Shown: piece after piece, positions 1 to 6,348 of the stretch | How the letters are laid out: each line of letters begins with the position of its first letter | Position numbering within the stretch: position 1 is the stretch's first letter | From: an uncultured Bacteroidales bacterium | GTDB lineage: Bacteria > Bacteroidota > Bacteroidia > Bacteroidales > Muribaculaceae | Assembly: GCA_900554845.1 (NCBI GenBank) | Contig: USIY01000132.1 | Coordinates: forward strand, 1-6,348 | Direction: 5' to 3' | DNA: 6,348 nucleotides | Program-made: the position numbers and the translations under genes | The notes under the pieces: model-generated | Databases searched by the model: none | Told to the model about the DNA's origin: nothing | The model's input: the letters and a program-made list of their open reading frames with translations, nothing else

Positions 1-100
1 ACTGACCTATATGTTTCAATTCATTTTATAGAAAATCAAATATTCCGGACTCGGCTTTCTTTTATTACTTTATGCGGAATTTCAACGTCCATAATCAACC

Positions 101-129
101 TATGGCACGATAATTGTGTTATAGTTTTA
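101..129 (+). promoter_or_regulatory. Candidate Bacteroidota-type -7 promoter element for clpB
   Basis: TAGTTTTA at 122-129 matches seven of eight positions of the Bacteroidota housekeeping -7 consensus TAnnTTTG. The matching -33 element (TTTG-like) is poor: TATG at 101-104 is the nearest candidate and gives a 17-nt spacer, shorter than the usual 19-21. The location, 35 nt before the ATG, is reasonable. This is a weak call resting mainly on the -7 match and position. Confidence 0.3.
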
Positions 130-133
130 TACA

Positions 134-146
134 TTATAGACTATAA
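134..146. repeat. Perfect 13-bp palindrome TTATAG-A-CTATAA upstream of clpB
   Basis: TTATAG (134-139) is inverted as CTATAA (141-146) around one central base, 17 nt before the clpB start codon. The same hexamer occurs in direct orientation at 119-124, exactly 15 bp earlier, and at 26-31. The palindrome is seen directly. An operator role is only an inference, because short palindromes arise easily in AT-rich DNA. Confidence 0.35.
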
Positions 147-163
147 AAACACATCAACGCGAT

Positions 164-2764
164 ATGAATTTCAATAATTTTACCATCAAGTCTCAGGAAG
201 TGGTCCAAAAGGCCATTGACTACGCCAAGCAAGCGGGTCAACAACAGATTGAGCCTGTCCACATCCTTAAGGCCATCATCTCCGAGGCCGAGACTATCGT
301 GAATTTCATTTTCCAGAAAACGGGTGCGAATCTTCAGTCGGTGAAAACCGGAGTGGATGCCGCAATCGCTTCTTTGCCGAAAGTGTCAGGAGGAGATGTA
401 TTTTTGTCACGCGAATCCAATGACGCTCTCCAAAAGGCTGTGGATTTCTCAAAAAAGAACGGCGATGAATACGTGTCGGTCGAAGCCATGCTTATGGGAA
501 TCTTCGAGACCCGCGACAAAGCCTCGCAACTGCTGAAAGACGCGGGGCTGTCGGAGAAAGAGCTGAAAGCCGCTATCGAAGAACTGCGCAAAGGCAACAA
601 AGTGAAAGACCAAAGCGCGGAAGAAACTTACCAGGCGCTCAGCAAATATGCTATCAATCTTAATGACCGGGCGCGCAATGGAAAGCTTGATCCGGTGATA
701 GGCCGTGACGAGGAAATACGCCGTGTGCTCCAGATTCTTTCCCGAAGGACTAAGAACAATCCTATGTTGGTGGGCGAACCCGGAACAGGCAAGACCGCGA
801 TAGCGGAGGGTCTGGCTATGCGTATCGTTCGCGGAGACGTCCCTGAAAACCTCAAGAGCAAACAGATTTACTCCCTTGATATGGGTGCGCTGGTGGCCGG
901 CGCAAAGTACAAAGGAGAGTTTGAAGAGCGTCTGAAAGCCATCGTGAATGAAGTAAGCGGATCCGACGGGGAGATTATCCTTTTTATCGATGAAATCCAT
1001 ACTCTTGTCGGAGCAGGCAAAGGAGAGGGTGCCATGGACGCGGCAAACATTCTGAAACCGGCTCTGGCACGCGGCGAACTCCGTTCAATCGGTGCGACCA
1101 CTCTTGACGAGTACCAGAAATACTTCGAGAAGGACAAAGCGTTGGAACGCCGTTTCCAGAAAGTTATGGTAGACGAACCCGACGAGCTTTCGGCCATATC
1201 GATTCTGCGCGGTCTGAAGGAGCGTTACGAGAACCATCATAAAGTGCGTATCAAGGACGAGGCGATCATCGCCGCCGTTCAGTTGTCAGTACGTTACATC
1301 ACCGACCGTTTCCTCCCCGACAAGGCCATCGACCTGATCGACGAGGCAGCTTCCAAACTGCGGCTTGAAATGGATTCCCAGCCTCAGGCTCTCGACGAGG
1401 CTTCACGAAAGATCAAACAGCTTGAAATAGAAAGAGAGGCCATAAAGCGTGAAGGCGACAAATATAAGCTGAAAGAAATCGACGAAGATCTCGCCAATCT
1501 GCGCGACACAGAGAAATCTCTCCGTGCTAAATGGCAGGCTGAAAAGACCGAGATCAATAAGATCCAGCAGAACAAGATCGACATCGAGCAACTGAATTAT
1601 GAAGCCGAACGCGCTGAGCGTGAAGGAGATTATGCCAAAGTCGCCGAGATACGCTACAGCCGCATCAAGCAGAAGGAGGACGAAAATATCGCCATCCAGG
1701 CCAAGCTGAAAGAGCTGCAGGGAGAAGGCGCGATGATAAAGGAAGAAGTGGATGCGGAGGATATCGCTGAAGTCGTGAGCCGTTGGACCGGAATTCCTGT
1801 GAAAAAAATGGCCCAGAGCGAAAAGGAAAAGCTCCTGCATCTTGAAGAAGAGCTCCACCGCCGCGTGGTAGGACAGGAAGACGCAATCCGCGCCGTCTCC
1901 GACGCAGTGCGACGCAGCCGCGCGGGACTTAACGATCCGCGACGACCCATCGGATCCTTCATATTCCTCGGCACAACCGGTGTCGGCAAGACCGAGCTTG
2001 CTAAGGCACTCGCCGAATACCTGTTCGACGACGAGGATATGATGACACGTATCGATATGTCGGAGTATATGGAGAAACATTCCGTGAGCAGACTTGTCGG
2101 AGCGCCTCCGGGATACGTAGGTTATGAAGAGGGGGGCCAGCTTACGGAAGCCGTGCGACGCAAACCTTATTCGGTAGTGCTTTTCGACGAGATCGAAAAA
2201 GCCAATCCGGATGTCTTCAACATTTTGCTTCAGGTTCTTGACGACGGCCGTCTCACCGACAACAAGGGAAGGTTCATTAATTTCAAGAACACCATCATCA
2301 TCATGACTTCCAATATGGGTTCCGACATAATCCGTCAGAATTTCGAGGGATTCAATGACAAGAAGGAGGACGAGAAGGAGAACATCATCCAGACCACTAA
2401 GCAGGATGTGATGGACCGGCTGAAACAGATTATCCGTCCCGAATTCCTGAACCGTATCGACGAGACTGTGATGTTCACCCCGTTGAGTCGCAAAGAGATT
2501 CTCGAGATCGTGAACCTTCAGGTCAAGAGCGTCCAGAAGATGCTCCAGGCCAACGGCATAACGTTGAATGTCACGCCGCAGGCACTTGATTTGCTGGCCG
2601 AAGATGGATATGATCCCGAATTCGGCGCCCGGCCTGTGAAACGCACCATCCAGCGCATGGTGCTGAACCAGCTGTCGAAAGATATCCTCGCGCAGAAAGT
2701 TGACCGTGAACATCCCATCACCATCGACGTAAAGGACAACGAGCTTGTGTTCGTCAACAAATAA
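164..2764 (+). CDS. clpB: ATP-dependent protein disaggregase ClpB (Hsp100), complete
   Basis: Cytoplasmic AAA+ chaperone that threads aggregated polypeptides through a hexameric pore using ATP and cooperates with the DnaK system. Its 866 residues are close to the usual length of about 860. Visible domains in order: Clp N-terminal domain (about 1-145); first AAA+ domain with Walker A GEPGTGKT (204-211), pore loop KYKG (248-251), Walker B FIDE (274-277) and arginine-finger pair R329/R330; coiled-coil middle domain (about 405-525), which marks ClpB rather than ClpA or ClpC; second AAA+ domain with Walker A GTTGVGKT (603-610), pore loop GYVGYEEGG (650-658), Walker B LFDE (673-676), sensor-1 N717, arginine finger R764 and sensor-2 GARPVKR (821-827). 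All catalytic residues are present. No obvious IGF/IGL ClpP-docking tripeptide is seen, which fits disaggregation rather than proteolysis. The ATG at 164 is chosen because the N-domain begins there (MNFNNFT) and an in-frame TAG lies upstream at 137-139. There is no Shine-Dalgarno sequence. The gene appears monocistronic and ends in TAA. Confidence 0.98.
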   Translation: MNFNNFTIKSQEVVQKAIDYAKQAGQQQIEPVHILKAIISEAETIVNFIFQKTGANLQSVKTGVDAAIASLPKVSGGDVFLSRESNDALQKAVDFSKKNGDEYVSVEAMLMGIFETRDKASQLLKDAGLSEKELKAAIEELRKGNKVKDQSAEETYQALSKYAINLNDRARNGKLDPVIGRDEEIRRVLQILSRRTKNNPMLVGEPGTGKTAIAEGLAMRIVRGDVPENLKSKQIYSLDMGALVAGAKYKGEFEERLKAIVNEVSGSDGEIILFIDEIHTLVGAGKGEGAMDAANILKPALARGELRSIGATTLDEYQKYFEKDKALERRFQKVMVDEPDELSAISILRGLKERYENHHKVRIKDEAIIAAVQLSVRYITDRFLPDKAIDLIDEAASKLRLEMDSQPQALDEASRKIKQLEIEREAIKREGDKYKLKEIDEDLANLRDTEKSLRAKWQAEKTEINKIQQNKIDIEQLNYEAERAEREGDYAKVAEIRYSRIKQKEDENIAIQAKLKELQGEGAMIKEEVDAEDIAEVVSRWTGIPVKKMAQSEKEKLLHLEEELHRRVVGQEDAIRAVSDAVRRSRAGLNDPRRPIGSFIFLGTTGVGKTELAKALAEYLFDDEDMMTRIDMSEYMEKHSVSRLVGAPPGYVGYEEGGQLTEAVRRKPYSVVLFDEIEKANPDVFNILLQVLDDGRLTDNKGRFINFKNTIIIMTSNMGSDIIRQNFEGFNDKKEDEKENIIQTTKQDVMDRLKQIIRPEFLNRIDETVMFTPLSRKEILEIVNLQVKSVQKMLQANGITLNVTPQALDLLAEDGYDPEFGARPVKRTIQRMVLNQLSKDILAQKVDREHPITIDVKDNELVFVNK

Positions 2765-2797
2765 AACAGTATAACCTTAATCTTACAATATAAATGA

Positions 2798-2831
2798 AAA
2801 AGCGGGGCCGTTGGAAAATGGTCCCGCTTTT
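2798..2831. terminator. Bidirectional intrinsic terminator between clpB and sprA
   Basis: A 12-bp stem pairs AAAAGCGGGGCC (2798-2809) with GGTCCCGCTTTT (2820-2831) around a 10-nt loop (2810-2819). The only imperfection is a single G-U type pair (A-C on the opposite strand). Read on the + strand, the GC-rich stem ends in CTTTTAATT, 33 nt after the clpB stop. Read on the - strand, it ends in a run of five T (TTTTTCATTTATA), only 8 nt after the sprA stop. The A-flanked, T-flanked GC hairpin sits exactly between two convergent stop codons, so it can serve both genes. The U-tract is somewhat better in the sprA direction. Confidence 0.85.
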
Positions 2832-2839
2832 AATTCCCT

Positions 2840-5800
2840 TTATCGTGCCAATGAAACGTTTACAGCGATGCCGTAATTTGAATTGCTTGTGGGATAGCTT
2901 GAATTTGAAACCAAAGGAGTGTTGGTCTGATGGTCGAAGAAGGCAGACAGAGTGATTCGCTTGGACAACTGATAGGAAGCCATGAAATTGACCGAGAACG
3001 TCTGCGTCCCTTGCGTGGGTTGTGTGTAAGCCGTTTCGATACGCCGTATCAAGGACTGGTTGTTGCTCCATGCCAAGTCAAGATTCAGCGTCAGATCATT
3101 CGACACCATACCCTGCTTGCTGCCGATCTTCAGAATCTTGTTGAAGTCGGCGATTTTGTATCCCGCTCCCACTTGAATCTGTTTGCTTGTTGTCTCGACG
3201 ATCTGGCCGGCCGACGTGTTTAGGTTGAGCGTTCGTGAATCGCGATACTCAGCGTTGAACTGCAAGTCGTTGAAGAGCGTGAACTTTACTCCGAAAAGAG
3301 GCGCGAACTTCTCCGTTATTGTCACTGAGGGGATATTATAAGGAGAAGAGGGCGACGGCATCTGCGTAAGCTCGTTCATGACATAGCCGTTCTCCCCTAT
3401 TCCATTGCTTACCCAGTTCATATAGCTTGAATATGAGCCTATGGAATATGTACACTGATAAGCATGACTTAGTGTGAATGTCTTGAACCACTTGCTGAGA
3501 TTGCCAATGTTAATCAGACCGTCATAAGTCACACGCCAGTTAGGACGCATGGACGCGAGACCCGGGAAGAGTTTCATCGACTGCTTTCCGGGCTTAGTGC
3601 CGCTATAGGCCGCGATGAACGCCGGAATAAGCACTTCGGGGCTGGTCTGGCTGACGCCTCCGTCCTTAGGATTATATTCCGCTCCCGCCAAAGATGTGCC
3701 GGCAAAAAATCCTGTGGTAGGATAAGTGGTGCCCGAATACTGCCCTTCAACTCTTCTCTGCATTTCCGGAATATATGACAGGAATTTCGAGAAAGCTTCA
3801 GAAGCATACCCATTCTCCGCCTTGCTGTTGCGCATCGCAGTCATGAAAGCCCAATGCGTACGCACATAGGATCCCGAGAAAGAAGTGGGATTGCCCTCGT
3901 ACATAAACTGCATCTGCTCTGTCCGGCTGTCGGTCAGATTCGATGTCAACAATATCTTCAAACCTCTGACAGGTTCGAGATTCAGTTCAAAACTGAATTC
4001 CTTGCTTTGGTTCCACAATGCCGGCGACACCTGCTCGCTGTTGGTTATGAGCCAGTCGCGATCCAAGGCTTTGTCCACATAATCCTTGCCATAGAATCCA
4101 AAAGCGAAATCCAAGCCGGGAGCCATGGGACCGTAACTCTTGGACTGTCCGAATATGTCGCCCACATTAGGCGAGAACAACGGTAGATTAAGAGAATGTG
4201 AGCTTCGCCATCTGAACGATACCGACCGAACCATCATAAGGAAACGAAGCGCGTGATCCGTCACGTCCTGAAAACGGTCGGCAGATGTCTTGCGCAGGTC
4301 TTCACGGATCGTCAGTTTCAACTGAGTGCTGCCGGTATCGGTGATCTCAATAGTATTGGCATCCTTTACCTTGTAGTTCAGTTTCCGTGGCTTTCCGTCC
4401 ACCATGGCGGTGATACGCAACTTCTTGGTGCCCAGATTGTGCTTCACATCCTGAACTGTGTCTTTAAGTGTGATGGCACGTTCGAATTTCTTGCCTTTGT
4501 CCTTCTCATCCTGTCCGATGACCTTTCCGTTCTTATCCTTTACTTTTCCCCTCTCGGAGGTGTTCCTTCCTCGGTTCTTGTTGCGTGAAGATGAAGAGCC
4601 ACTGAAACGCTTGTTGATACGCTGCAGATATTTTGATTTATTGTACAGGGTCTCAAAGTTGAGCCGTGCATCCGCGTTCCAGTTCGTCTGATTCTGTATA
4701 GAGTTGCCGAGAAATATATCGTCCACAGTCGCACCTTTGTCCCATTGATAGGTAGAGGAATAACTTACGGAGCCTGTCAGGTAATCCAAAAACGGAAGTT
4801 TGTTGAACGGAGCCTTATAAGTACCGGTGAAAGTCTGATTATAGTTCCAGGGCGTGCCCAGTCCCTTAAGCGAAGACATAACGGTATCTTTCCATTGTCT
4901 GTATTCGTCAGGAAAAAGCCGCTTGTTCACCGCTCCTATGGTTTCCTCAATCCTGGCGGTGGTGTTGGAGGAGAAACTCAGCTGCAACGATTTTATGAGA
5001 TTCCAATTCAATGACAACTGACGGTCCCATGTGAAATTCTTGCTGACCTGCACCGGCAGCTGAAAATCCACATCTGCCTCGCTACGCGTCTGCTGCTCAT
5101 AATAATAACGATGCATGGACGTATAGAAAGTCAAATTCTGGAACAACCAGTTTATCTCCCAGTCTTTTAAGAATTTGGCAGTCTTACCTTTTCCTTTCAC
5201 CCATCCGAACGGCTTCAGAGGTTTGATATAGGGTGTATAACTGTACTGGAACGAACCACGATAGTCGCTGGTGTTTTCATATTCGGTGGTGGGATCCATA
5301 TTCTTCTGCTTGTTGAAGCTGAAATTCAACTGGAAGTTGGCAGGGTCCCACGGCATAGGCACCTTGTTCTGAACGTTGAAACGGAAATTGGACAATGAGA
5401 AACTCTCCACGCTTTTGCGGGTAACGGCATAGGATTTGATTGAATCCTTCTCATGTTTCGTTCGGGCCGCGTCAAGAGCATCCTTCAGAAGAATATCCTG
5501 ATCAAGCGGATTATAACGCGGCGTTGTGCGCTCCTCCGACTTGGAATAATACACCGGAGCCGACAGTTTTGCTTTTTCCGGAAGGAGTTTGCCGATATCT
5601 CCCTGAACTGCGACGTTGTATTGGTCGTAAGTGTCAAGCCTTCGAGATGACAAGCCTTGGTCAACGGAGCCGAATCCATCTGTTTCGCGGTGATATGTGA
5701 AATTCACGCTCGCTATGTCGGACAGCGAGAGCATGGCGTTGGCGTTAAGAGCCCAACCACCGTTTTCGTTAAAATCGGTGACACGCATCTCATTGACCCA

Positions 5801-6348
5801 TACAATTCCGTCCTTGACGGAATTGGAGCGGTTTCGGATACCGATAAGCATTACCCTTACATCGCTCAGACTGGGATTTCCCAACACCGAAATTGTGTTG
5901 TGAGCGTTGTCCGGATCCTGTTCGGAGTAAATCTTGGTATAGGAAACGCCCTCCACATTGGCGCTCTTGTCCCTATTACGGTGCACCTTTGTCTGGGTCA
6001 GGTTGGAGAGAGCAAGATCAAGATAATTGGAAGAGGGCCATACAATGCTACGGTCGCGGCTGTTGTAGTTGTTATATTTCCCGAATGGTGTCAGTTCCAA
6101 CGGTATCTCGTATTCGTAATAATTATTCTTCACATCCGAACCGAGACGCAGGAATATACTGAGGTCGCCGTTCTTCAGATCTGTCACGTTGTTGATCAAG
6201 GCCTCTGCATGAGTCCACATCTGTATGCGCTTGTATATACGCAGATCCATCGATGTGTTTTTATACACGCCCCGGGCGTCGCCGGGCTGAAGTCCGGTGA
6301 CTTCCAGCTGCAGCGACTGCTCGTTCAGCTGCGTGGCCTGTGTGGATC
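2840..6348 (-). CDS. sprA: T9SS outer-membrane translocon SprA/Sov, C-terminal part (5' end beyond window)
   Basis: C-terminal 1168 residues of a SprA-type protein, the very large outer-membrane beta-barrel through which T9SS cargo (and gliding adhesins where present) leaves the periplasm. Full-length members run to roughly 2,300-2,500 residues, so about half is visible. The frame stays open to the right edge: codons beyond 6268 read QLNEQSLQLEVTGLQPGDA and run into VYKNTSMDLRIYKRIQMW. The GTG at 6266-6268 is therefore an internal valine, not a start. Family hallmarks, recalled rather than searched, are GDARgVYKNTSmDLR, GNPSLSDVRVMLIGIRN, VWVNEMRVTDFNENGGWA (about 5760-5810), GFGSVDQ (about 5650-5675), PRYNPLDQDI (about 5490-5520) and LRFLMMVRSVSFRW (about 4210-4250). 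Many alternating aromatic/polar stretches fit beta-strands, and the protein ends in a strand-like YGIAVNVSLAR. A basic, low-complexity linker interrupts the barrel region near 4480-4612. No frameshift or stop is seen. The TAA (2840-2842) is followed at once by the shared terminator. Confidence 0.95.
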   Translation of the reverse strand, partial: STQATQLNEQSLQLEVTGLQPGDARGVYKNTSMDLRIYKRIQMWTHAEALINNVTDLKNGDLSIFLRLGSDVKNNYYEYEIPLELTPFGKYNNYNSRDRSIVWPSSNYLDLALSNLTQTKVHRNRDKSANVEGVSYTKIYSEQDPDNAHNTISVLGNPSLSDVRVMLIGIRNRSNSVKDGIVWVNEMRVTDFNENGGWALNANAMLSLSDIASVNFTYHRETDGFGSVDQGLSSRRLDTYDQYNVAVQGDIGKLLPEKAKLSAPVYYSKSEERTTPRYNPLDQDILLKDALDAARTKHEKDSIKSYAVTRKSVESFSLSNFRFNVQNKVPMPWDPANFQLNFSFNKQKNMDPTTEYENTSDYRGSFQYSYTPYIKPLKPFGWVKGKGKTAKFLKDWEINWLFQNLTFYTSMHRYYYEQQTRSEADVDFQLPVQVSKNFTWDRQLSLNWNLIKSLQLSFSSNTTARIEETIGAVNKRLFPDEYRQWKDTVMSSLKGLGTPWNYNQTFTGTYKAPFNKLPFLDYLTGSVSYSSTYQWDKGATVDDIFLGNSIQNQTNWNADARLNFETLYNKSKYLQRINKRFSGSSSSRNKNRGRNTSERGKVKDKNGKVIGQDEKDKGKKFERAITLKDTVQDVKHNLGTKKLRITAMVDGKPRKLNYKVKDANTIEITDTGSTQLKLTIREDLRKTSADRFQDVTDHALRFLMMVRSVSFRWRSSHSLNLPLFSPNVGDIFGQSKSYGPMAPGLDFAFGFYGKDYVDKALDRDWLITNSEQVSPALWNQSKEFSFELNLEPVRGLKILLTSNLTDSRTEQMQFMYEGNPTSFSGSYVRTHWAFMTAMRNSKAENGYASEAFSKFLSYIPEMQRRVEGQYSGTTYPTTGFFAGTSLAGAEYNPKDGGVSQTSPEVLIPAFIAAYSGTKPGKQSMKLFPGLASMRPNWRVTYDGLINIGNLSKWFKTFTLSHAYQCTYSIGSYSSYMNWVSNGIGENGYVMNELTQMPSPSSPYNIPSVTITEKFAPLFGVKFTLFNDLQFNAEYRDSRTLNLNTSAGQIVETTSKQIQVGAGYKIADFNKILKIGSKQGMVSNDLTLNLDLAWSNNQSLIRRIETAYTQPTQGTQTFSVNFMASYQLSKRITLSAFFDHQTNTPLVSNSSYPTSNSNYGIAVNVSLAR

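Larger units (their letters stand above)
1..163 (+). other. AT-rich leader region upstream of clpB
   Basis: No coding region is supported here. The segment is clearly more AT-rich than the genes and should hold the clpB promoter and 5' untranslated region. I see no CIRCE heat-shock operator (TTAGCACTC-N9-GAGTGCTAA) and no classic sigma-32 promoter. A loose inverted repeat, ATTCCG (42-47) with CGGAAT (75-80), has a 27-nt loop and is probably chance. The 20 nt before the ATG are A-rich and lack a GGAGG-like site, as is common in Bacteroidota. Confidence 0.6.

Noticed and set aside
42..80. Inverted repeat ATTCCG/CGGAAT as a possible terminator of an upstream gene
   Set aside because: The stem is only 6 bp with a 27-nt loop and has no adjoining T-run, so it is likely chance.
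77..174. Direct repeat GAATTTCAA at 77-85 and 166-174
   Set aside because: A 9-bp AT-rich match, one copy of which is clpB coding sequence. No further copies or symmetry support a function.
1403..2713. 436-codon open frame on the - strand opposite clpB
   Set aside because: It lies wholly inside the well-supported clpB. Its translation is rich in His, Leu and Phe, has no recognisable domain and looks like a codon-bias shadow.
2754..3071. 105-codon - strand open frame across the 3' junction
   Set aside because: It overlaps sprA out of frame, crosses the terminator hairpin and has no recognisable protein features.
2930..4588. Several + strand open frames of 65-111 codons opposite sprA
   Set aside because: They overlap one another and the conserved sprA frame, show no family motifs and are antisense shadows.

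Overview
The window holds two convergent protein-coding genes and little else. From left to right they are a 163-bp AT-rich leader, a complete clpB on the + strand (164-2764), a 75-bp intergenic gap carrying a strong bidirectional terminator hairpin, and the C-terminal half of a sprA/sov-type gene on the - strand (2840 to the right edge, 5' end outside the window).

The organism is almost certainly a member of Bacteroidota, probably order Bacteroidales. SprA/Sov is restricted to that phylum. The ClpB has Bacteroidota-style features: a GTTGVGKT second Walker A and a long charged segment after sensor 1. The clpB start has an A-rich leader and no purine-rich Shine-Dalgarno sequence, as is usual there. 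I cannot fix the family or genus from the sequence alone.

ClpB is the cytoplasmic hexameric disaggregase that works with DnaK/DnaJ/GrpE to rescue aggregated proteins. SprA is the giant outer-membrane beta-barrel translocon of the type IX secretion system (T9SS). The two genes share no transcript and no evident pathway. Their only common element is the terminator between them, which appears to end both transcripts.

I see no RNA genes, mobile elements, CRISPR arrays, attachment sites or frameshifts. The other open frames are antisense or out-of-frame shadows of these two genes. I found no undescribed system. The points most worth a second look are a repeated TTATAG motif with a perfect palindrome just upstream of clpB, a strongly basic linker plus small insert inside the SprA barrel region, and the charged insertion in the second ATPase domain of ClpB.
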